A stretch of 64,000 bases of DNA from Leptospira limi (GTDB taxonomy: Bacteria; Spirochaetota; Leptospiria; Leptospirales; Leptospiraceae). Positions 36,412 to 44,134 of this stretch are shown in pieces. How positions within the stretch are numbered: position 1 is the stretch's first letter; each line of letters starts with the position of its first letter. The position numbers and the translations under genes were made by a program. Below the pieces are notes generated by a model. It was not told where the DNA came from. It was given only the letters and a program-made list of their open reading frames with translations, and ran no database searches. The stretch is taken from the NCBI RefSeq assembly GCF_026151395.1, contig NZ_JAMQPV010000003.1, positions 1-64,000 on the forward strand, given 5' to 3'.

Positions 36412-37638
36412 ATGAAGGTTCTTACTTTACAACTGTCGGTATTGATTTGTATTTTTATCAATTTCTACGGTTGTAAAGAGAATTCATTTCTTGCTAAACA
36501 TTGGAAACATCCCTTACCTCTGTTAAATGGTTCAAACCAAGGAATCCAATTAAAACTTTCTTCTTTAGAATCGAATATGGATCCAAAACAGTGTGCCACT
36601 TGCCATGAAGACCAGTGGAAATCGTGGAAGAATAGTTTTCATGCGAAGTCCATTGGGAATGGACTCATCTGGCAAAAACAAATATTAGAATCAAAAGAAT
36701 TTAACAATTGTTTAAATTGCCATTCTCCCTTACAAGAGACCAAGGCAGAAATTTCCAAAACATTTCGAACAGACGAAATCATCCAATCTCAAAAACAACA
36801 TTTTCCCGAAGGGATTTCGAATCCATCGATCCAATGTGCAAGTTGCCATATCCGAAATCAAACTTGGAATGGTCCTCCAAGAAAAACGTTAAATCAAAAT
36901 AAAACAGAAGATGATTTGTTTCCACATAACGGATTTCAGGCGAATCCTGATTTCGAGAACTCACTTTTTTGTAAATCCTGTCATGAAAGTCCTGAGTATG
37001 GAGTGTTTTTGAATGGGAAACAACTGATGGAAGTGTACAAAGAATGGGAGAACTCATCATTTGCCAAACAAGGTATCCAATGCCAAAATTGCCATATGCC
37101 CAACAGGGAACATTCTTGGAAAGGAATCCATGATCCAGAATTTGTGAGAAAGTCAGTACAACCTTCATGGAAACTGGAAAAAATATCCAATACTGAAATT
37201 CGTATCCATGCAGAACTCAAATCAATCGCCGTTGGCCACAAATTCCCAACTTACTTAGTCCCAAAGATTCTTTTGCGATTTTACACAATTGATACAATTG
37301 GAAAAAAAACGTTAATCGAAGAATCCATCATTGGGAGGCTTGTCAATACGAATCTTTCAGAAGAATACTATGACACAAGAATAGCACCTAACGATAAACA
37401 TTCGATAGATTTTACTTACAAATGGAACGGTGTGAAGATAAAAAAAATAGAATGGGAAACAATAGTTGATCCAGATGAACACTATGTTCGCAGTTTTGAA
37501 GAAAGTTTACTTAAAAAAAGTGAGTTTTTATCAAAGGAAACGAAAAATCAATTAGAACTTTCTCTTTCCGAAAAAAGAGAAAGTCGATACAATTTGTTTA
37601 CTTTGAGTTTGCCAATGCCTGTTTTACTTCAGAAATGA
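36412..37638 (+). CDS. Pentahaem cytochrome c lipoprotein
   Basis: The 408-residue product has a lipoprotein-type signal (LICIFINFYGC, Cys21) and five CxxCH haem motifs at residues 61-65, 100-104, 142-146, 187-191 and 224-228. Residues 250-408 are haem-free and beta-rich. The layout (haem half plus beta half) matches the cytochrome at 27166-28533, so the two are paralogues. The first motif is followed by the segment DQWKSWKNSFHAKS, as in cytochrome c554-type proteins, where the histidine can be a distal ligand. It is the last gene of the barrel/lipoprotein operon. Its last 41 bases overlap the convergent PLP-enzyme gene. Confidence 0.88.
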   Translation: MKVLTLQLSVLICIFINFYGCKENSFLAKHWKHPLPLLNGSNQGIQLKLSSLESNMDPKQCATCHEDQWKSWKNSFHAKSIGNGLIWQKQILESKEFNNCLNCHSPLQETKAEISKTFRTDEIIQSQKQHFPEGISNPSIQCASCHIRNQTWNGPPRKTLNQNKTEDDLFPHNGFQANPDFENSLFCKSCHESPEYGVFLNGKQLMEVYKEWENSSFAKQGIQCQNCHMPNREHSWKGIHDPEFVRKSVQPSWKLEKISNTEIRIHAELKSIAVGHKFPTYLVPKILLRFYTIDTIGKKTLIEESIIGRLVNTNLSEEYYDTRIAPNDKHSIDFTYKWNGVKIKKIEWETIVDPDEHYVRSFEESLLKKSEFLSKETKNQLELSLSEKRESRYNLFTLSLPMPVLLQK

Positions 37639-38770
37639 TATCATCTATGTGTTCAAGTCCCACTGAAACACGGATGAGTCCTGGTTTTATCCCCACTGCC
37701 AACCTTTCCTCTTCTGTAAGTTTGGAATGTGTGGTTGTGGTTGGATGAGTCACAGTGGTTCTTGTATCTCCCAAGTTAGCAGTTAAAGAAAACCATTTGA
37801 GTGCATCCAAGAATTTTTTAGCCCTTTCGACTCCACCTTTGATCACGAAGGAAACAATTCCTCCACCAGATCGCATTTGTTTTTTAGCAACCGCATAACC
37901 TGGGTCATTCGGCAGAAAAGGATACCTTACTAGTTCCACATCAGCTGATTCTTGCAAAAATGTAGCAAGTTTCATCGCATTTTCTGCATGGCGGTCCATT
38001 CGAACAGCCAATGTTTCCAAACTTTTGGATATGATCCAAGCATTCATAGGAGAAAGTGAGGGGCCAGTGTTTCTTGCCATATACCGGATCGGTTGGATGA
38101 ATTCTTTTTTACCTAAAATCACACCAGCAATCACTCTACCTTGACCATCTAAGTATTTAGTTGCAGAATGTATCACAATGTCTGCTCCGAAGTCTGCAGG
38201 TCTTTGTACATAGGGAGAACAAAAACAATTATCAACAATGAGAATGACTTTTTTCTTTTTGCATAAAGCACCTACCCATTCCAAGTCAACGATATCAAGC
38301 CCTGGATTAGAAGGTGTTTCAATGTAAAGGATCTTGGTATTTTCTTTGATTGCTGATTCCCAGTTCTCTGGTTTATCCATATCAACATAAGTTGTCGTTA
38401 CACCAAACCGAGGTAAGATGTTCGCAAAAATTTGATGTGTAGATCCAAAAATTGCTCTTGCCGAGACTATGTGATCCCCTGATTTCACAAGTCCAAAGAT
38501 AGAGGTAAACACAGCAGACATTCCAGACGCAGTGGCGATTCCATCTTCTGTGTGCTCTAACGCACATAATTTTTCGATAAGCTCGGTTGTATTCGGATTG
38601 GAAAACCGAGTGTATTGGTTTCCTGTTACTTCTTCCGCAAAAAGTGCCCTCGCATGTTCGGCATCATCAAACACAAAGCTGGATGTTAAAAATAAGGGGG
38701 TTGAATGTTCTTTTTCCCCAGTACGTTTCGTTTGGATGCGGATGGCTTCAGTTTCAAAATGTTCAAACAT
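37598..38770 (-). CDS. metZ: O-succinylhomoserine/O-acetylhomoserine sulfhydrylase-type PLP enzyme
   Basis: The product has 390 residues from the ATG at 38770; a TTG four codons upstream is also possible. It is a Cys/Met-metabolism PLP enzyme: TGNQYTRFSNPN, ASGMSAVFT, the cofactor-stacking region YIETPSNPGLDIVDL, DNCFCSPY and the PLP lysine Lys205 in HSATKYLDGQG. The pattern fits MetZ-type enzymes that make homocysteine from an acylhomoserine and sulfide. A gamma-lyase role cannot be excluded, but the surrounding sulfur genes favour a sulfide-using step. The 3' end overlaps the cytochrome gene by 41 bases. An inverted repeat lies 57 bases upstream of its start. Confidence 0.87.
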   Translation of the reverse strand: MFEHFETEAIRIQTKRTGEKEHSTPLFLTSSFVFDDAEHARALFAEEVTGNQYTRFSNPNTTELIEKLCALEHTEDGIATASGMSAVFTSIFGLVKSGDHIVSARAIFGSTHQIFANILPRFGVTTTYVDMDKPENWESAIKENTKILYIETPSNPGLDIVDLEWVGALCKKKKVILIVDNCFCSPYVQRPADFGADIVIHSATKYLDGQGRVIAGVILGKKEFIQPIRYMARNTGPSLSPMNAWIISKSLETLAVRMDRHAENAMKLATFLQESADVELVRYPFLPNDPGYAVAKKQMRSGGGIVSFVIKGGVERAKKFLDALKWFSLTANLGDTRTTVTHPTTTTHSKLTEEERLAVGIKPGLIRVSVGLEHIDDIISEVKQALANSK

Positions 38771-38826
38771 GTCTTCTACCAAACTTGGTGAAGAGCATAC
38801 GAATTCATCATTTTTTTCGGAAAATA

Positions 38827-38862
38827 TCTGCTATAGAATCGGATTTAGACTACTATAGCAGA
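38827..38862. repeat. Inverted repeat between lolD-like gene and metZ
   Basis: TCTGCTATAG at 38827-38836 and CTATAGCAGA at 38853-38862 form a perfect 10 bp inverted repeat with a 16-base spacer, between two minus-strand genes. It could be the terminator of the upstream ABC genes or a two-half-site operator for metZ. No U tract follows on the minus strand. Confidence 0.55.
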
Positions 38863-38866
38863 ATTT

Positions 38867-39538
38867 CTATGAAATTTCAGCAATTTTTCCATCTACCATA
38901 TGGATTCTTTGCCTGGCGATTGCCGCATAATCAGGGTCATGCGTCACAAATAGAATTGTAGTTCCATCTTCTTTGTTAATCCGTTTGAAGATCTCCATCA
39001 CCTTGTCTCCGTTAGCTGTATCTAAATTCCCGGTGGGTTCATCGGCAAACAAAAACTTTGGTTTTTGGACAAGAGCACGTGCAATCGCAACCCTTTGTCC
39101 TTCACCACCTGACATTTGACTTGGGAACTTATCCTTACAATGCGAGACAGAAAAACTTTCCATCAAATGAAGAGCATACTCCTCAGCTAACTTTTGTTTC
39201 CCTGTTTTACGAGCAGGCATCGTAATATTTTCCAATCCAGTTAATTCTGGTAATAAATAATGGAATTGGAAAACAAAACCAATAGAAAGATTTCTAAGTT
39301 CATGAAGGGCTTTGCTATCCATCTGTAATAAAGAATTACCTCCAAGTTTCACATCACCACTTGTTGGAAAATCAAGTCCACTCACGATGTACAAAAGTGT
39401 GGACTTACCAGAACCAGACTTTCCTGTGAGAGCAACAAAATCACCTTCATTGATCTGTAAAGATACATCTTGTAAAACAACTTGAGGGGGTTCTCCAAAT
39501 GATTTAAAAATTTGGTTGGCTTCTATTCCCAAACTCAT
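38867..39538 (-). CDS. ABC transporter ATPase, MacB/LolD type
   Basis: The 223-residue ATPase has Walker A GKSGSGKS, the Q-loop FQFHYLLPELTGLENI, the signature MSGGEGQRVAIARAL, Walker [13 protein letters not shown] and a switch histidine in FVTHD. The LPELTALEN-type pattern is shared by LolD and MacB ATPases. It overlaps the permease gene by 4 bases. With the permease and the membrane-fusion-type adaptor upstream it forms a tripartite export set. A TolC-like partner is not present in the window. Confidence 0.92.
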   Translation of the reverse strand: MSLGIEANQIFKSFGEPPQVVLQDVSLQINEGDFVALTGKSGSGKSTLLYIVSGLDFPTSGDVKLGGNSLLQMDSKALHELRNLSIGFVFQFHYLLPELTGLENITMPARKTGKQKLAEEYALHLMESFSVSHCKDKFPSQMSGGEGQRVAIARALVQKPKFLFADEPTGNLDTANGDKVMEIFKRINKEDGTTILFVTHDPDYAAIARQRIHMVDGKIAEIS

Positions 39539-40788
39539 GTAGCACCTCTAATGATGTCAACTGGAGACAAACGACTTGCCATACGTGCTGGAATGTAACT
39601 GGCAATAGATGCGCTAAGAACTGCAATGGAAAATCCTTTTACATAAATCATCACATCCCAAGAAATCATCATTGTTTTCATGAGTGCTTTCGAATTCTGT
39701 TTTGGATCTCCAATAGGTATTCCGTCTATATAATAACATCCAAGGATACCTACAAAAATTCCGATAATGGCTCCTAATGTTCCCAAAAATAGACCTTGGA
39801 AAATAAACAATTGGATTGTATCTTTTTCATCGAAACCTATGGAACGTAAAATCGCAACTTCCTTCTTTTTTTGGTTCACAACCATATTGAGTATATTATA
39901 AATTCCGAACGCAACAACAAGGATGATCGTAAATGTTGTTGAGTTCCTAACAATATCTTGTGTCCGAAACACTTGTAAGATACTAGCATTCACTTCGTCC
40001 CAACTTTCCACCTTGTCTTTGCTAAAGTATCTCCAGTCTTCAGCGATTTCTTTCGCCATTCGAATGTCTTTAATTTTGACAATGATCTGTGAAATTTCAC
40101 CACTGGACTTTGTAATACTTTGAACAGAGGATAAAGAAGAATAAACTGTCACTTCATCTATCATACGATTTCCCGTACTTAAGATGCCAACAATTTTGAT
40201 CGGGATGAGATCTGTTCCAGGGATATAAACAAAAATGGTATCATCTACTTTGGCACCGAGTTTATTCAGAACCCCTTCACCTGCAATGGCAAGGGAAGTT
40301 CCTCGCGATAGGTCTGCCAATTTTCCCTCAACAATGTAATCGCTGAGATTGGTGACTTTTGGTTGGATATTTGGATCCACTCCCACAAACCTAGCTGGAG
40401 CCGTTGATTTTCCATTCACAAAAATGACTTCTTTTGTGAGTTGAGGAGCATAGGATATCACCCTATGGTCATTGGACAATTTATCCATCCACCCAAGAAC
40501 ATTCGTTAACCTTGAGTTATCGGTTCTTCCAGAAGGCGGTGAGAGCCATCTAACTTCTTTCCCTTGGAAGAATACATCATCGAACGTACGTTCGGTGACT
40601 AGCTCATCCTTCGGGGAAATTTTGATTTGACCATCAGAATTCACAAGTTGGTCAGTAATGACTGCTTGGAAACCAAGCATAATTCCAGAAAATACAATAT
40701 ATCCAGCTGTCCCAAGTACAATTCCAATCAGCGTTAAAATCGATTGTTGGGGTCTCGATAAAATTTGGCGGATCGCAAGGAATAACAT
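39535..40788 (-). CDS. ABC transporter permease, MacB/FtsX type
   Basis: The 417-residue protein has the MacB topology: an N-terminal helix (residues about 15-40), a large extracytoplasmic domain (about 45-290), and three C-terminal helices with the FtsX-like VVAFGIYNILNMVVNQKKKEVAILRSIG and PARMASRLSPVDIIRG motifs. It uses mechanotransmission rather than substrate transport through the membrane. It directly adjoins the adaptor gene upstream (stop next to start) and overlaps the ATPase gene. The substrate is unknown, possibly a lipid, peptide or siderophore. Confidence 0.9.
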   Translation of the reverse strand: MLFLAIRQILSRPQQSILTLIGIVLGTAGYIVFSGIMLGFQAVITDQLVNSDGQIKISPKDELVTERTFDDVFFQGKEVRWLSPPSGRTDNSRLTNVLGWMDKLSNDHRVISYAPQLTKEVIFVNGKSTAPARFVGVDPNIQPKVTNLSDYIVEGKLADLSRGTSLAIAGEGVLNKLGAKVDDTIFVYIPGTDLIPIKIVGILSTGNRMIDEVTVYSSLSSVQSITKSSGEISQIIVKIKDIRMAKEIAEDWRYFSKDKVESWDEVNASILQVFRTQDIVRNSTTFTIILVVAFGIYNILNMVVNQKKKEVAILRSIGFDEKDTIQLFIFQGLFLGTLGAIIGIFVGILGCYYIDGIPIGDPKQNSKALMKTMMISWDVMIYVKGFSIAVLSASIASYIPARMASRLSPVDIIRGAT

Positions 40789-41559
40789 TTAATTTTTGAC
40801 TAGGACCTCATCCCCTTCGATTAAATCCCCTTGAATGAGTTCGCCAAACTCTGAATTAATGGCTCCAATTCGAATTTCGATTTTTTCGCGTTTCCCATTT
40901 CGATAACGTGTGAGTTTCCCTCTTTCCACAGCGACTAATGGTACAAGGATCACATTGTCTTTGGAAGAAACTTCAATGGCAACATCTGTTGTCATATCAG
41001 GTAAAATTCCTTGGGGCAATTCATGTGGTTTAATCCTCACGAGAAACTGGCCATTGGATGGATAAATTCGTTCTACTTCCCCTTTGTAAACATTCCCACG
41101 GATGGATTCAAAACTGAGTTGGGCATGTTGTCCTGGTTTCACTCGTAATGCTGATTCTTGGTCGAGGGAAACAGAGATGTACACTTCTTTTAGGTTTTGG
41201 ATTTCCAAAATGGGTAACCCAGGCATTGCTGTTTCGTTTTTGGCAATGCTGAGTTTGGTAACAGTGCCTGTAAACGGGGAACGAAAGGTAATTCCCGAAT
41301 CATTCACTAAGAGTGGATCTCCCTTTTTGACTGATTGCCCTTCTTCCACATAAATCTCTCGGACTGATGCCGCGATTCCAAATTTTAAGATAAAACTATC
41401 CACTGGTTTCACAGTTCCCAGTGCATAGACAGCTTCCACTAACGAACCTTTTTGGATGACAAGTAGATTGGATTTCGAACCTCGAAAGAAAAAAACAAGG
41501 ATCAAAATTAGAATGATACCAATTAAGGATACGAACCCGTAGAGTTTTTTACGATTCAT
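40789..41559 (-). CDS. Periplasmic adaptor (MacA/HlyD-like) subunit
   Basis: The 256-residue product has one N-terminal helix (residues 8-26, LIGIILILILVFFF) then a short adaptor. A lipoyl-type half-motif (EIYVEEGQSVKKGDPLLV, FRSPFTGTVTKL) is followed by a beta-barrel strand set (GQHAQLSFESIRGNVYKGEV) and a membrane-proximal domain ending GDLIEGDEVLVKN. The alpha-hairpin is almost absent, so this is a minimal membrane-fusion protein. It is translated ahead of the MacB-like permease and ATPase and probably links them to the outer membrane. Confidence 0.85.
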   Translation of the reverse strand: MNRKKLYGFVSLIGIILILILVFFFRGSKSNLLVIQKGSLVEAVYALGTVKPVDSFILKFGIAASVREIYVEEGQSVKKGDPLLVNDSGITFRSPFTGTVTKLSIAKNETAMPGLPILEIQNLKEVYISVSLDQESALRVKPGQHAQLSFESIRGNVYKGEVERIYPSNGQFLVRIKPHELPQGILPDMTTDVAIEVSSKDNVILVPLVAVERGKLTRYRNGKREKIEIRIGAINSEFGELIQGDLIEGDEVLVKN

Positions 41560-41612
41560 GATGACCCCATCATGATCACTTCATTTGATTTGGAAATCTT
41601 TTTTCTTTTGAA

Positions 41613-42902
41613 TTAACGTGCAAAGGTAAAGAGAAATTCACCTTCTTTGTCTTTGGCGGGGAAATATTCTTCACACCTAACATCAACAAACTGCCCTTTT
41701 TGTAAGGTATCAATCGGGAATGTTTCCGGAAGTCGCCCTTTTAAATAATGATCCGTCACAAGCCTTCCATCGTTTTCCAAAATTGCTTCAAAAGTTTTCC
41801 CGATGGCAGATTTTGCATACTTAGTGTGCAATTCAGAGCTGAGCGCCATAAGATCCAATACTCTGCGTTTTTTTTCATCACCAGGGATAGGATCACCCAA
41901 ACTTTCAGCGGAGGTTCCTTTGCGAACAGAATATGGGAATACATGTAATTTGGCAAACCCAAGCTCAATTAACAATTGTTTGGTTTCTTGGAATTCTACT
42001 TCTGTTTCTGAAGGGAACCCTACAATCACATCTGTTCCTAAAAATAAATTGGGAAGTTTTGATTTTGCAAGTTCGATGCGTGTACGAAACGCATCTGGAT
42101 GGTAGGTCCGTCTCATATCTTTTAAGATCTTCCGACTGCCACTTTGGATGGGGACATGTAAAAATTTACAAAATCTTGGATGTTGCATTAAATCAAGTAA
42201 CCCAGATCCCACATCAGGAGGTTCAATGGAAGACAAACGAATCCTTGAGTATTCTAAAACTTTTAAAATATCTTCCACTAAATTGAGAAAACCTTTGTCT
42301 CCATTTTCCAAACGATACCAACCTAAATTAACGCCTGTTAATTGGATCTCACCTACTCCATTGTCTTGTAAGTATTTAACTTGGTCGATAATGTCCCCGT
42401 AGTTTCGACTAACCCCAAGTCCCCTCGCTGCGGGGATTTTACAATAAGAACATTTACGGTTACATCCGTCTTGGATTTTTAAATAGGCTCTGGTATGTCC
42501 TTCTGGTAATACGTCTGAGTAAGAAAAACGATCTAAGTTAGGTGGTTGTGAGTAGGATTTGCCTTCCCAATCAGCTAAGATTTGGTAAGGTAAACTACTT
42601 TTTTCGGTATTCCCAAAAACACCAAACACTCCGGGAATATTTTGTAACACTTCTTTGTCGGTTTCCGCATAACAGCCAGTGACATATACTTTTGCACCAG
42701 GATTTGTGCGAATGGCATTACGGATGATATTACGATTTTTGACATCAGCTTTGTTTGTTACCGTACATGTATTCACAACGATGTACTCTGCGTTTTCATC
42801 CGCTGTAGCAAGAGTAAACCCCTTGTCTTTTAGAATGGTGTACATTCCATCCGTCTCAAAAAAATTGAGACGACAACCGAGTGTATGGAACTTAATTTTC
42901 AC
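41613..42902 (-). CDS. mtaB: tRNA t6A37 methylthiotransferase MtaB
   Basis: The 429-residue radical-SAM enzyme starts with GTG at 42902, overlapping the TPR gene stop (GTGA). The N-terminal UPF0004 domain has the second cluster cysteines Cys10, Cys46 and Cys77 ([26 protein letters not shown]). The radical-SAM cluster is in GCNRKCSYC (Cys147, 151, 154). A C-terminal TRAM-like domain follows. The LGCRLN opening separates MtaB from MiaB (usually LGCQMN). It adds a methylthio group to threonylcarbamoyladenosine at tRNA position 37. Confidence 0.92.
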   Translation of the reverse strand: MKIKFHTLGCRLNFFETDGMYTILKDKGFTLATADENAEYIVVNTCTVTNKADVKNRNIIRNAIRTNPGAKVYVTGCYAETDKEVLQNIPGVFGVFGNTEKSSLPYQILADWEGKSYSQPPNLDRFSYSDVLPEGHTRAYLKIQDGCNRKCSYCKIPAARGLGVSRNYGDIIDQVKYLQDNGVGEIQLTGVNLGWYRLENGDKGFLNLVEDILKVLEYSRIRLSSIEPPDVGSGLLDLMQHPRFCKFLHVPIQSGSRKILKDMRRTYHPDAFRTRIELAKSKLPNLFLGTDVIVGFPSETEVEFQETKQLLIELGFAKLHVFPYSVRKGTSAESLGDPIPGDEKKRRVLDLMALSSELHTKYAKSAIGKTFEAILENDGRLVTDHYLKGRLPETFPIDTLQKGQFVDVRCEEYFPAKDKEGEFLFTFAR

Positions 42903-43678
42903 AGAGCAACGAGTGAAGTAATCCTTTTCGAATTTTCTTTAATGGTATTACTTTCCCCATTGAGAGAGGATGCCTTTTCAATACATGTTTTGGCTTCTTC
43001 TAAATAGGTATTGGCCTGATTTTTTTTGCCCAATTTTCTATTGGTTCTAAAAAGAGACTCTTGAACGAGTGCTAGGTTATTCCAAATTTCTGCAGAGTTT
43101 TGGTTGATACTTGATGCCCAACGTAAACTCATATCAGCCTTATCATAGTTTTTTAGTTGGTAATAGATTTTACCCTCTAACTCTAACATACGAACATCAC
43201 TCGGGCTTCCTGCTTTTGCTTTTTCAATTTGGGAAAGAGCAGTTTTGGAAGCTCCCTTTTCAGAGAGTGCCAAAGCATAATAATAACGAATTTCTGGATT
43301 TTGTGGGTACATGGGGATTGCTTTTTCCGCTAATTCAATCGCAGGTTTCCATTTTTTGTGTCGAGTTAAGATAGCAAGACTTCCCTGTAGCAAGTCTTCA
43401 TCATCTGGTTTCCGTTTTCTTGCTTCCAACATGTTTTTGTAGGAATTATCAAAATCGTTTAACTTGTCATAGTTATAAGCAAGTAAGGCAAAAAATTCGT
43501 AAGATGATTTACCATCAGCAAGTAGACTTTTTACGAGTTCGATTGATTTAGAATAGTTTTTAGTTTTGTATTCATCCACCGCTTGGAAATAAGCAGAACC
43601 AACTTGTTCCTTCTCTTGCGCATACAATGTGGATACAAGTAGACAAATAACAGCAGTGATGTGAAAAAAATGTTTCAT
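42899..43678 (-). CDS. Secreted tetratricopeptide-repeat protein
   Basis: The 259-residue product has a signal peptide ([17 protein letters not shown]) and about five TPR-like helical pairs: [60 protein letters not shown], and the pair around [14 protein letters not shown]. Such proteins act as periplasmic scaffolds. It sits between the small membrane protein and mtaB and overlaps both by 4 bases. Confidence 0.85.
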   Translation of the reverse strand: MKHFFHITAVICLLVSTLYAQEKEQVGSAYFQAVDEYKTKNYSKSIELVKSLLADGKSSYEFFALLAYNYDKLNDFDNSYKNMLEARKRKPDDEDLLQGSLAILTRHKKWKPAIELAEKAIPMYPQNPEIRYYYALALSEKGASKTALSQIEKAKAGSPSDVRMLELEGKIYYQLKNYDKADMSLRWASSINQNSAEIWNNLALVQESLFRTNRKLGKKNQANTYLEEAKTCIEKASSLNGESNTIKENSKRITSLVAL

Positions 43679-44109
43679 AGTAAATCCGAGGGAACCGTAA
43701 TGGAGTTCAAATTGACCGTATCGATCCTGGAATGGTATGGTTCAATAGGGTCCAGGTATAGGAAAACGCTTCCCCCTTTGGAAAGCAAGTAATGTTCGAT
43801 ATGTTCTTCCGTAATGATTTCCAAATCCTCTACATAGAGGATTGGATTTTCCCCAGGGCCTAGGTGCAGATGGAATTCTTCGGTAGGTAAAAAATCTGAT
43901 AAATTCAGATACCCAGATCCATAATACAATCCCGATTGGAAGTAGTATTTGTAATGAACTTTAACTTCAGGTAGGATTAAATTGGGGCGGATGTAACCGA
44001 GTTCGATTCGTTCAATCGTTCCGACAGTGCGAATTTTACGGAGTTGGAACCAAATTTTACGAATGAAAAAGTAAGAAAACAGGAAGACGAGGGGAATGAG
44101 AATTGCCAT
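43675..44109 (-). CDS. Small membrane protein of unknown function
   Basis: The 144-residue product has one N-terminal helix (AILIPLVFLFSYFFI) and a soluble beta-rich part (IERIELGYIRPNLILPEVKVHYKYY, shortened: GYIRPNLILPEVKVHYKYY). It looks like a short DUF3592-type envelope protein, though this assignment is weak. It begins 25 bases after the clpC stop and overlaps the TPR gene by 4 bases. Confidence 0.65.
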   Translation of the reverse strand: MAILIPLVFLFSYFFIRKIWFQLRKIRTVGTIERIELGYIRPNLILPEVKVHYKYYFQSGLYYGSGYLNLSDFLPTEEFHLHLGPGENPILYVEDLEIITEEHIEHYLLSKGGSVFLYLDPIEPYHSRIDTVNLNSITVPSDLL

Positions 44110-44134
44110 TTCCGTTCGCCTTCCTTCTCACTCT

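Noticed and set aside
38783..38866. SAM riboswitch upstream of metZ
   Set aside because: The leader is too short and shows only a simple inverted repeat, without the conserved riboswitch core.
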